Source of the DNA: DASVRZ01 sp038228695
Lineage (GTDB): Bacteria; Verrucomicrobiota; Verrucomicrobiia; Chthoniobacterales; DASVRZ01
Direction: 5' to 3'
Assembly (NCBI GenBank): GCA_038228695.1
Contig: JBBRPA010000017.1
Span: 1 to 59,967 of the forward strand
DNA length: 59,967 nt
The first letter of the stretch is position 1; every line of letters begins with the position of its first letter. The position numbers and the translations under genes are program-made. The notes under the pieces were generated by a model that was not told the DNA's origin, did no database searches, and worked only from the letters and a program-made list of their open reading frames with translations. This document shows, piece after piece, positions 35,413 to 44,135 of this stretch.

Positions 35413-36639
35413 CTACAGACGCTCGACCTCGCGCCGCTCGATAAAGACCGGGAAGCCTTCCCGCGAGAGATTGTCCATCAACACTTCGGGATCGAGGGCC
35501 TCGGGCATCATGACCCCGCGCTCGGGGATTTTCCCCGTGATCAACAACTTTGCTGCCAGTGCCGGTGGTATGCCCGTCTGCACGAGCGTGAGCGAATAGC
35601 CGTATTTTTCGTAGGCGTCGCGGTGGCTATCCATGGTGTATACGAAATACTCCACGCGTTTGCGGTCTTTCGTCCCGCGCACTTCGGTGCCAACGCAGGA
35701 GTAACCCTCAACCGTCGCGCCCAGTTGGGCGGGCTTGGGCAGGCTATGACTGGCCACCCGCACCGGGGCGACTTCCACGCCGTCCACCTTGATTTTTTTC
35801 CACGTATCGAGGTTCAGCAACGCGAGCGACTTCGAGACGTTAACGACCTTTTCCGAAAGGTTGTATTTGAAAACGGAATAGCGCACCCCTTTTTCCACAA
35901 ACGGCGGGTAAAGCCCGAGCGAAACACCTTCCTCGTGGGCGACCGCGTAAGTTTTTTGCAGCCCGACCGGGTCGGGAAAACGCACCCATTCCACCTCGGT
36001 CTCAAGTGGTTTGCCGGCCATCACGCGGCCGTCTTTCACATAATACGGCGTCGCGCCCAACTCCTCGAAAAACGTTTCGGGCGAAAAGAGTACCGCAAAC
36101 CGGTAACCGCGCACCTCGGCATTATCGGCGTCGAGCACCCGAATGCTGGTCGCCGTGTCGAGCCGGTCCATGGCCCAACGAGCAAAAACGTTCACCGCTC
36201 CCGGGTCGCAGCCCATGCACAAGATCCCAGCGAGATTTTTCTCCCGGAAACGCGCATCAAATTTTTCAATCTCTGCCTCGTAGGAATTTTTTCCGGATTT
36301 TTTCACCCCCGGCGGCGAATAGACATCCGCTGCCATGTCGAGATAGTGGGAACCAGCCTCGGCACAGGCCTCCATCACGCTGTGATTCGTTTGGCAATTG
36401 CACGCATTGCAAGTCACTGCAATCTGATGCTCTTTCATCAGAGTGATCAACGCAGCGGTGTTCATCGCGTTGACTTGGCAAACCACGAAGCGGCTATTCT
36501 TCGTGCGGGCCGCCAGTTGCTGCGCAAAAACCGTATCGACATCGCCGAGGATGATCTTGTCGAAACAGTCGAATTCGTGAAGTTTTTGCCCAATGACGGA
36601 GCCAACTCCGCCGATACCTAAAACCATTGCATTTGCCAT
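35413..36639 (-). CDS. Carboxynorspermidine/saccharopine dehydrogenase family enzyme
   Basis: A 408-aa protein of the saccharopine-dehydrogenase superfamily. The Rossmann motif is GIGGVGSVIGQKL (residues 8-20). The features HYLDMAADVYSPPG, ILCMGCDPGAVNVFARWAMD and PETFFEELGATPYYVKDG are those of carboxynorspermidine dehydrogenase (CASDH) proteins, which join aspartate semialdehyde and a diamine. The usual partner carboxynorspermidine decarboxylase is not adjacent. It is divergent from manA. A lysine-pathway saccharopine dehydrogenase is the alternative. Confidence 0.82.
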   Translation of the reverse strand: MANAMVLGIGGVGSVIGQKLHEFDCFDKIILGDVDTVFAQQLAARTKNSRFVVCQVNAMNTAALITLMKEHQIAVTCNACNCQTNHSVMEACAEAGSHYLDMAADVYSPPGVKKSGKNSYEAEIEKFDARFREKNLAGILCMGCDPGAVNVFARWAMDRLDTATSIRVLDADNAEVRGYRFAVLFSPETFFEELGATPYYVKDGRVMAGKPLETEVEWVRFPDPVGLQKTYAVAHEEGVSLGLYPPFVEKGVRYSVFKYNLSEKVVNVSKSLALLNLDTWKKIKVDGVEVAPVRVASHSLPKPAQLGATVEGYSCVGTEVRGTKDRKRVEYFVYTMDSHRDAYEKYGYSLTLVQTGIPPALAAKLLITGKIPERGVMMPEALDPEVLMDNLSREGFPVFIERREVERL

Positions 36640-36772
36640 AAAATTATCCCCGCGCTGGCCGAAATTGGTATTCCCCAGCCGCAGGTTCCTTTTCCCAGAC
36701 CATAGCTTGGAGCCTGCTCACTGGCAAGCTTGTAGAGTTGCAACCGGGTTTCTGCACCGTTAAAGAAAAGGG

Positions 36773-37723
36773 ATGCAACTTGCCCAGCCACTCTGCTTCG
36801 AGCCTCTTTTTATGGAACGCATCTGGGGGGGAACTCATCTCCAAAGCCTGTTCGACAAAAAACTTCCTCACGGCAGCCGCATCGGCGAAAGCTGGGAAAT
36901 CGTCGATCGCGAGGAAGCCCAAAGCGTGGTGCACGCAGGTCTGCTCAAAGGCTCGACGCTCCACGAACTCTGGTCCGGCCACCGGTGCGAACTTTTCGGC
37001 AAGGCTTTTGTACACCATCCCTCGCCACGGTTTCCCCTACTGGTGAAACTGCTCGACGCCCGCGAACGACTATCCGTTCAAGTCCATCCCCCGGCCCACC
37101 TTGCCGGCCTCCTCGGTGGCGAACCCAAAACCGAAATGTGGTATATCGTCAATGCCAGCCTCGACCTCGCCATTTTCGCCGGTCTCGAAAAAGGGGTCAC
37201 TCGCGATATATTTCAGCGCCACATCGAAAACGGCACCGTTGAGGAAATTATCCGCCGCATCCCCGTCGAGGCGGGCGACGCCATTTTCATCCCCAGCGGA
37301 CGACTTCACGCCATCGGGGCCGGCAACGTGATCGTCGAGGTTCAGCAAAACAGCGACACCACCTACCGCGTCTTTGACTGGAACCGCCTCGGTCTCGACG
37401 GCCAACCGCGTGAATTGCACGTCGAGCAATCCCTCCAATCGATCGACTACGACGACACCGATCCGCAACTCGCGCCGCGCAACAGCCCAGCGATCGCCGA
37501 TTGCGAATATTTCCACGTCGAAAAATGGACCCTCGACGCCCCCCGCCCTGCTGCCGAAGCAGACGTCTTTTGCATCATCACCGTACTCACCGGAGCCGTC
37601 CGGTGCGGAGACCTCGAATTCCAGCCCGGCGAATTTTTCCTCGTCAGCGCCAGTCAGCCGGACAAAACCCTTATTCCTTCCAAACCTGAAACCACCCTTC
37701 TCCACACCACCATCCCAGTCTAG
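36773..37723 (+). CDS. manA: Mannose-6-phosphate isomerase, type I short form
   Basis: Interconverts fructose-6-P and mannose-6-P for GDP-sugar synthesis or mannose use. At 316 aa it matches the short Bacillus-type ManA. The zinc ligands are visible: His105 (SVQVHPP), Glu121 (KTEMWY) and His179 (IPSGRLHAIG). The C-terminal cupin half is complete. The promoter must lie in the 133-bp gap shared with the divergent dehydrogenase gene. Confidence 0.93.
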   Translation: MQLAQPLCFEPLFMERIWGGTHLQSLFDKKLPHGSRIGESWEIVDREEAQSVVHAGLLKGSTLHELWSGHRCELFGKAFVHHPSPRFPLLVKLLDARERLSVQVHPPAHLAGLLGGEPKTEMWYIVNASLDLAIFAGLEKGVTRDIFQRHIENGTVEEIIRRIPVEAGDAIFIPSGRLHAIGAGNVIVEVQQNSDTTYRVFDWNRLGLDGQPRELHVEQSLQSIDYDDTDPQLAPRNSPAIADCEYFHVEKWTLDAPRPAAEADVFCIITVLTGAVRCGDLEFQPGEFFLVSASQPDKTLIPSKPETTLLHTTIPV

Positions 37724-37768
37724 TGGTTTTAGTTTCAGCGTTGCATCGCAAACCAGCTTCCGCTTTCG

Positions 37769-38324
37769 ATGAAGAGTCTCTATCATTTTTCTCCTAACAT
37801 TCCTTATTTCCGGCCTGCTCCATGCGACTCCCTCGAAAGCTGATTTCACCGCCACGCCGACGCTGACGAAAGACGAATTGGACGGAGTGGACGGTTATGG
37901 GAAAGGCGTTTTGAAAATTTCCTATCGCAACGGCTCCATCACCACCGTGACCGTCACTAAGTCTTCCGGTGTGCCCTTGCTCGACAAGGTCGCGATGGAA
38001 CATGTGCGGCGCACGTTTCGCCTCCGCCCAAACACCAAAGGGGAAGCCAAAATGCCGTTCAGTAACATGGTCACTGTTAGCAAAACAGCGGGGCATGACT
38101 TTATTTCTAGGCCGAGCCTACCAGTTCCAAAGGGCACCACAGGTCATTCCGCCTTGGCTCAGATAACCTATAAAAATAGGAAGATCACCGATGTTGAGAT
38201 GATAAATTCCTCCGGGAATTCCGCGTTTGACGAAGCGATCGTCCATCACGTGATGGGGTATTTTAAAGTGAAGCCTCAAAGTTCTGGCCGCGCCGCCCTA
38301 CCAATCCAAATCCAAACCCGTTGA
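37769..38324 (+). pseudogene. Exported protein with two TonB-C-like domains, frameshifted in the signal peptide
   Basis: From about 37794 the frame reads LTFLISGLLHATPSKADF and then two tandem TonB C-terminal-like modules. The first has GKGVLKISYRNGSITTVTV, KSSGVPLLDK and FRLRP; the second has AQITYKNRKITDVEMINSSG, FDEAI and FKVKP. The only good start, ATG 37769 (MKSLYHF), is one frame off. Removing one T from the run at 37786-37790 joins them into a clean signal peptide (MKSLYHFLLTFLISGLLHA). This is either a sequencing error, a real frameshift, or slippage. Without it, the longest frame starts at TTG 37878. Confidence 0.65.
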
Positions 38325-38474
38325 CGCGATGAAACAAACACAAAATTCGTGACTCAAGTTTTTCTCGGACAGCGGCAGCGTTTTTGATCTAGTTAGACTG
38401 CTGCTGATAGGGAAACACCGGGATTTTGCATTTGTTAGTCGCGCTTTACGAGGGGGCGGGGTGGTAAAGTCCAA

Positions 38475-38681
38475 ATGGCGATCGAAGTGCGCCTGGGTTC
38501 TAATTTTTCCAATTCCAACATGTCGGGATATTTCTTATCCAACGCCCGCATGCACCACGTCTGGAATCGCGCTCTCGTTCCCTCGCTGAAAATCGCTTCA
38601 GGCGACACGGTGAAATTTGAATGCCACGACTCGAGCGATAGCGAGGTCACACCAGAATCGATTCCCGGACAAAATTCCTAA
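38475..38681 (+). pseudogene. N-terminal remnant of an acetamidase/formamidase
   Basis: The 68 codons include HHVWNRALVPSLKIASGDTV followed by KFECHDSS and TPES, which resemble the N-terminus of FmdA/AmdA amidases (usually over 300 aa). The frame then stops (IPGQNS) and runs into the stop of the convergent secreted-protein gene, so the catalytic body is missing. The call rests on a short motif and is tentative. Confidence 0.45.
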
Positions 38682-39730
38682 CGCGCAGCGTCGCGGATGA
38701 TCTCTGGGACGGGCTCGGCGTCAGCCGCAGGCGCGGCGAAAAAGGCGAGGCGCACTCGGGATTCGTAGGGCAAAAGCCGGTCACCCCGCAAGACGTAAGG
38801 CTTGGCGTATTTTTCTTCCATCACGATCGCGGAGGCCTGCCCGATGAAAAATCGCTCGCGTGCATCGGCCAAGGGCAATCGGTCAAAGTTCTCGAGTCCT
38901 AACAATTCGGCTAGTGACGCCTCGGCGACCGGTCGGCCGGCGGTTTCTGTGGAATTATTGATCCGGACAAATCCGGTCATTGGCCCAGCGTCCGCGAGTT
39001 TGACCAAGCCGCGTTTCAACCCGACCGGCTCGGGCAGGACGATGGCGGAATACGGTCCGGCGGGTTTCAATCCTGCGAGCAGCGCGGGAAAGGTGAACTC
39101 GCTCCCGGCGAGCGGAAAACATGGAAGGTCGAAGATGACCCCGGCCGGGTCTTTTGCATTTTCTGCGGATTTTTTCACCTTCCGCATCAGGCCGATGAGA
39201 CTCGCTTTGAGTGGTCGCGGGACGAGGATGTTGTAATGACCGGGCCGAGCTTGGTAATAGGCGTCTTGGTCGAGAGCGGTGAGCAATTTCGCGCCAGCGA
39301 GTTCAGCCTGACGGAGCGCGACAGTGGACCCGCGCGAGATGTTTAGGATGGCGCGAGGATGGATTTCGAACTGGCTTTCCACACGAAGAAATTGAGGGAA
39401 AGCGGTGAGCAGGCGGCGGACGATTTCCTTGTTCGTGATCTCCCAATACGGCCCCGCGGCGGGCATTCCGTAGAGGGCGTCTTCGACAAGAATCTGCACG
39501 GCGCGGTAATCTGGAATATCCTCGCGGGCGATGTTAGGAGCGTATTGGTAGTGGATGTCGAGATCGACCCGCTGGCCGCCCTGGAGTTCAACGAAATAAT
39601 TTCGCAAATGAATCGTGAAAGACTCACCGTCCGCCTCTGCCTTTCCGAAGGGGATAATTCCGAAATTGACTAGGGCGACAACTAGAAAAATCAATCGTGA
39701 CACGTTTGTTAGGATCCTCTTTTTGATCAT
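38678..39730 (-). CDS. Secreted protein of unknown function
   Basis: A 350-aa protein with an N-terminal signal peptide (hydrophobic residues 11-26). I do not recognise the family. The N-terminal half (SFTIHLRNYFVELQGGQRVD, then YGMPAAGPYWEITNKEIVRRLLTAFPQF) has a T-fold-like look, as in uricase-type modules, but this is only an impression. The rest mixes beta and helix with no catalytic motif seen. It stands alone between thiE and the amidase remnant. Confidence 0.6.
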   Translation of the reverse strand: MIKKRILTNVSRLIFLVVALVNFGIIPFGKAEADGESFTIHLRNYFVELQGGQRVDLDIHYQYAPNIAREDIPDYRAVQILVEDALYGMPAAGPYWEITNKEIVRRLLTAFPQFLRVESQFEIHPRAILNISRGSTVALRQAELAGAKLLTALDQDAYYQARPGHYNILVPRPLKASLIGLMRKVKKSAENAKDPAGVIFDLPCFPLAGSEFTFPALLAGLKPAGPYSAIVLPEPVGLKRGLVKLADAGPMTGFVRINNSTETAGRPVAEASLAELLGLENFDRLPLADARERFFIGQASAIVMEEKYAKPYVLRGDRLLPYESRVRLAFFAAPAADAEPVPEIIRDAAR

Positions 39731-39815
39731 GTTAGGAATTTTACAGGAAAGGACGGTCGCACGGCAAGCAGGGAGTCCTGTTTGAGTTCTCTTGCGACGC
39801 CTGTGAGGAAAAACT

Positions 39816-40442
39816 CTAACTGTTTCCTGTCAAAAATTCTCGCACCAAGTGGCAATACTCCACCGCGTCTGCCGCTTGGAGAATACCGCTGACGATGACC
39901 ACGCGGCGAGCGCCGGCGGCAACGATCTCCGGAACGTTTTCGAGTTTGATGCCGCCAATGCAGTAGATCGGTTTCGTAATCAAGCGGTGCGCCTCGCGGA
40001 TGTCGTCTAATCCGATCGGCTGGTAATCTGGCTTGGTTGGCGTGGCAAACAGCGGGCCAAATCCAATGTAATCCGCCTCCTCCGCACCTAGGATAGCCTG
40101 CGCTAGGGAGTGAGTCGATTGGCCGATGATCGCGCCGGGTCCAGCGAGTGCGCGCGCCTCGGCAACGGAAAGATCGTCCTGCCCAACGTGGGCACCGGCC
40201 GCGCCAGTCGTGGTGACGAGCGCGGGGTGATCGTTGAGAATAAAGGGGATTCCTGAAGCGCGAAAAATCGGGGAGAGTTTTTCGGCTAATCGGGCGAAGT
40301 CATCGCTAGTTAGATTTTTTGCCCGTAACTGCACAATGCCCGCTCCCCCATCGATCAGTTTCCGGGCCATCTCCGGTGCCTGAGCTGCCGTGATATATCC
40401 GAGATCGAGAATGCCGTAGAGAGTCGCGCCGGCCCAGTTCAT
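39816..40442 (-). CDS. thiE: Thiamine-phosphate synthase
   Basis: Joins HMP-PP and thiazole phosphate to give thiamine phosphate. The 208-aa TIM barrel shows VQLRAKNLTSDDFARLA, FILNDHPALVTTTGAAGAHVGQDDLS, IIGQSTHSLAQA, and IYCIGGIKLENVPEIVAAGARRVVIVSGI, as expected. The start is 4 bp from the stop of accC upstream, suggesting a shared transcript. thiD is 11 kb away. Confidence 0.95.
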   Translation of the reverse strand: MNWAGATLYGILDLGYITAAQAPEMARKLIDGGAGIVQLRAKNLTSDDFARLAEKLSPIFRASGIPFILNDHPALVTTTGAAGAHVGQDDLSVAEARALAGPGAIIGQSTHSLAQAILGAEEADYIGFGPLFATPTKPDYQPIGLDDIREAHRLITKPIYCIGGIKLENVPEIVAAGARRVVIVSGILQAADAVEYCHLVREFLTGNS

Positions 40443-40446
40443 GGCG

Positions 40447-41802
40447 CTACTTGACGACCTTCGTGCTGAGCATTTTCTCGATGAATCCGGTGTCGTAGGT
40501 GCCCCGTTGGAAGTCGGGGTTTTTCATCACTTCGAGCTGGAACGGAATGGTGGTCTTGATGCCGCTGACAATGTATTCGCTGAGGGCGCGCTGCATACGA
40601 AGGACAGCGTTTTGGCGGTTGGCCCCGATGGTGATGAGTTTGCCGATCATCGAGTCATAATTCGGCGGAATGCTGTAGCCGGCATAAACGTGGGAATCGA
40701 TGCGAACGCCGCGACCGCCGGGAGCGTAGTAGAGGTCGATTTTTCCCGGGGACGGTTGGAAATTATTTGCGGGGTCCTCGGCATTAATCCGACATTCGAT
40801 GGCGTGGGCACGAGGGGTGGCGTTGACGACGTGTTCCGAAAGACGTTCTCCCGCCGCGATGAGGATCTGCTCCTTGACGAGGTCGCATCCGTAAACCTCT
40901 TCGGTCACGGGATGCTCGACCTGGATGCGGGTGTTCATTTCCATGAAGTAAAAACCGCCGTTGTTATCGACGAGAAACTCCATCGTGCCGGCGTTTTCGT
41001 AGCCAACGGTTTTTGCGAGAGCCACCGCAGCGTCGCCCATTTTCTTGCGTAGTTCGGGCGTCATCAGCGGCGATGGGCATTCCTCGACGATCTTCTGATT
41101 ACGACGCTGGATGGAGCAATCGCGCTCGCCGAGGTGAATCACTTGGCCGTGCGAATCGGCCATGATTTGAAACTCGATGTGGTGCGGGTTAATAATGAGT
41201 TTCTCGATGTAAACCGCTCCGTTCCCAAACGCCTTTTCCGCCTCCATCCGCGCAGCGTGAAAGCCCTGGATGAGGCTCACTTCGTTGTGGGCCATGCGCA
41301 TGCCACGTCCGCCGCCGCCGGCAACCGCTTTGATCATGACCGGGAATCCGATGCGTTTAACGACTTTCCGCGCGTCTTCTTCGGTCTCGACGATGCCGTC
41401 GCTGCCCGGGGAAACGGGGACACCGGCCTTCACAGCGTTTTCGCGAGCGGTGGCTTTGTCGCCCATGGCGCGGATGACTGCGGGACTCGGCCCGATAAAT
41501 TTAATGTTACAGCTCTCGCAGATCTCTGCGAAGTGCGCGTTTTCGGCGAGAAACCCGTAACCCGGATGAATCGCATCGACGTCGGTGATTTCTGCCGCGC
41601 TGATGATCCGGTCGATTTTGAGGTAACTTTCCGAACTGGGAGCGCCTCCAATGCAGATGGCCTCGTCAGCAAGTTGGACGTGGAGCGAATCGACGTCGGC
41701 CTCGGAGTAAACGGCAACGGTTTTGACACCGAGTTCGCGGCAGGCCCGCACGATGCGCAGGGCGATTTCGCCACGATTAGCGATCAGAATTTTTCGAAAC
41801 AT
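40447..41802 (-). CDS. accC: Acetyl-CoA carboxylase, biotin carboxylase subunit
   Basis: Carboxylates biotin on AccB in the first step of fatty-acid synthesis. The start was set at 41802 (MFRKILIANRGEIALRIVRAC) because that is the family N-terminus; the open frame extends 30 codons more into the accB end. The 451-aa protein has the ATP-grasp motifs (MIKAVAGGGGRGMRM, FYFMEMNTRIQVEHPVTEEV) and the C-terminal domain. It follows accB by 25 bp. Confidence 0.95.
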   Translation of the reverse strand: MFRKILIANRGEIALRIVRACRELGVKTVAVYSEADVDSLHVQLADEAICIGGAPSSESYLKIDRIISAAEITDVDAIHPGYGFLAENAHFAEICESCNIKFIGPSPAVIRAMGDKATARENAVKAGVPVSPGSDGIVETEEDARKVVKRIGFPVMIKAVAGGGGRGMRMAHNEVSLIQGFHAARMEAEKAFGNGAVYIEKLIINPHHIEFQIMADSHGQVIHLGERDCSIQRRNQKIVEECPSPLMTPELRKKMGDAAVALAKTVGYENAGTMEFLVDNNGGFYFMEMNTRIQVEHPVTEEVYGCDLVKEQILIAAGERLSEHVVNATPRAHAIECRINAEDPANNFQPSPGKIDLYYAPGGRGVRIDSHVYAGYSIPPNYDSMIGKLITIGANRQNAVLRMQRALSEYIVSGIKTTIPFQLEVMKNPDFQRGTYDTGFIEKMLSTKVVK

Positions 41803-41827
41803 GGCAGGTCGGAGAGAAAAAACGCTC

Positions 41828-42268
<441 letters not shown>

Positions 42269-42360
42269 AATAAGGTCTCCGGTTAGAAAAGTGGAAAATC
42301 AGGTTAAACGTCGTATCGCAGGCAGGTCAAGGGATTGGTTTCGATCGAAATAGGGGGTTT

Positions 42361-43182
42361 CTACGGATTATTGAGTTGCTCGACAGAGTGCCGCAGAACT
42401 TTTCGCTCCCGCCGAGAAAGGCTGCCGCGACCGGCGCGGGCGATTTTTTCGAGGACGGGATCTACCTCCTGCTCGATAAAGGAACGGTGATCGAGCCTCT
42501 CCCAGCGCTGGCGTTGCAAGCGCTGATCGTAGAAATAGCGCTCGATCCGGGTCGGCATACCATAACCGATGCAGCGAGCGTAAAAATACCCCAAAATCAA
42601 AGCCGGTGGCAGGACCGCGAGCGAGGTGTGCGACACCCAACCCAATAAAACCGCAAACGCGAGCAAGGTCGGCGAAAGAACCGCCACCACCCGCAGCCGG
42701 ATCGAAACGACCAAACCGAAAAGTCGATACCGAAACTCGAGCAACGGCAACATTGTGCACAGAACCGCAACCAGTCCGCAGATGCCCGGCCACATCCCCA
42801 TCTCCCCACCCTCGGGCGGCCACAAGAGGGAAAACGCAGCGGAGGGGATTAACGTGAGCAACAGCGCCGAGGCGAGCCGGCGTGGGCCAAGCAGCGTTTC
42901 CAACTCATTGCCAACGACAAAGAAAAGTCCCACGCTGGCAAGCAGTTCCCCAATCGAGGAATTAACCAAACCTTGGGTGAGAAACTGCCAGTAAAATCCA
43001 TTCGCAAGGCCCTCGCGGCTGAGCGCCAGCCACTCACCCGGAGCACTCGGTTGCATCCGCGTCAGGACATAGCGAGACGCTTCGCAGGTAATTAAAAACG
43101 CGGCAATGAGCCATGTCAGACTCAGGGTCGGGCAAGACCACGGTTCACGGGAACCAGACAGGCGGCTGTGTTTCAAGCGCAT
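42361..43182 (-). CDS. Rhomboid-like membrane protein without the serine dyad
   Basis: A 273-aa protein with about six helices and a cytosolic basic tail (SLSRRERKVLRHSVEQL). WQFLTQGLVNSSIGELLASVGLFFVVGNELETLLGPRR matches the rhomboid L1/TM2 region. The catalytic GxSG is replaced by WPGICGL, so Ser appears to be Cys. The last helix reads SHTSLAVLPPALILGYFY, without the HxxGxxxG form. It is likely a pseudo-protease of the rhomboid superfamily. It lies upstream of accB on the same strand. Confidence 0.6.
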   Translation of the reverse strand: MRLKHSRLSGSREPWSCPTLSLTWLIAAFLITCEASRYVLTRMQPSAPGEWLALSREGLANGFYWQFLTQGLVNSSIGELLASVGLFFVVGNELETLLGPRRLASALLLTLIPSAAFSLLWPPEGGEMGMWPGICGLVAVLCTMLPLLEFRYRLFGLVVSIRLRVVAVLSPTLLAFAVLLGWVSHTSLAVLPPALILGYFYARCIGYGMPTRIERYFYDQRLQRQRWERLDHRSFIEQEVDPVLEKIARAGRGSLSRRERKVLRHSVEQLNNP

Positions 43183-43228
43183 GAACCAAAATACAACGGG
43201 AAAAGACCCCTAGTGTCCAGCAGTGAAT

Positions 43229-44095
43229 TTACTTCACCGGCGCGTAAACATTCAACTTCGTGGGCGCGATCGCAAAAACCACCGGAACGTCGAAATCCAC
43301 TTCCCCATCCACCTCGACCGGCACCTCCTCGGCACTGCTGACCCGAAGCGATGGCGTTTGGAAATAATCCACGTTGCTCAGCTTGCTTAATCCGCCAAAC
43401 AAAAGCGACTGCGTGTAGCGGACAATGTCGAGGTAGCCCAGATCGTGAAAAATCAACACATCGAGCAACCCGTCATCCATCGCCGCATCGCCAAAAACAT
43501 GAAACGGCCCCCCGTAATAGCGCCCGTTCCCAATCAACACGAAGCTCCCCGTGGTTGGCTCGAACCCTGGGCGCTCGATTTGCAGCACCGGTGGTTTCCG
43601 CGCGGCGATTTGCGCCACGGATACGACGTAACTTAGCGGCCCGAAATTTTTCCGAAATTCCAGATCCGTCTCGCGCACGACCTGCGCATCGAGACCGACA
43701 CCCGCGAGTTGCACGAAAAACCGCTCGTTTGCCTTGGCGAGATCAACCTGACGGCGATGACCTTCGGTGATGATCCTCCAGCAGGCCGCGAGATCTCTCA
43801 TCGGCAGGCTTATTTCCGCGGCGAGCACATTCATCGTTCCGATTGGTAAAACACCCAGCGTGACCCCACTCTCACCAATGCCGTTGACGACCTCGTTGAT
43901 CGTTCCATCGCCGCCCGCCGCCACAATCGAACGGCAACCGTTCGCGACTGCCTCTCGCGCAATCTCCTGCGCGTCGCCCGCCTTTCTCGTTAAGCGGATA
44001 GCCGTGCCGTTGGTTAGTTGCTGGATTTTTTCCTCAAAGCGCGCCGCTTTTTCCCCTTTTGCGGCTGGGTTTAAGATGATCAGGGTATCTTCCAT
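43229..44095 (-). CDS. Diacylglycerol/lipid kinase family protein (DgkB/YegS-like)
   Basis: A 288-aa lipid kinase. The nucleotide-binding signature AAGGDGTINEVVNGI (residues about 58-72) and LPIGTMNVLAAEISLP are family-defining. VQLAGVGLDAQVVRETD and a C-terminal beta-sandwich follow. The usual substrate is diacylglycerol or a related lipid. It is divergent from the AsmA-like gene, with about 40 bp between starts. Confidence 0.9.
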   Translation of the reverse strand: MEDTLIILNPAAKGEKAARFEEKIQQLTNGTAIRLTRKAGDAQEIAREAVANGCRSIVAAGGDGTINEVVNGIGESGVTLGVLPIGTMNVLAAEISLPMRDLAACWRIITEGHRRQVDLAKANERFFVQLAGVGLDAQVVRETDLEFRKNFGPLSYVVSVAQIAARKPPVLQIERPGFEPTTGSFVLIGNGRYYGGPFHVFGDAAMDDGLLDVLIFHDLGYLDIVRYTQSLLFGGLSKLSNVDYFQTPSLRVSSAEEVPVEVDGEVDFDVPVVFAIAPTKLNVYAPVK

Positions 44096-44135
44096 TCCTT
44101 CTTCACATTTGGCGGTGGTCGTTTAGTTTCGCGTC

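Noticed and set aside
35296..36621. 441-codon plus-strand frame over the carboxynorspermidine-type gene
   Set aside because: Shadow frame; His/Arg-rich with no domain, while the minus strand encodes a full enzyme.
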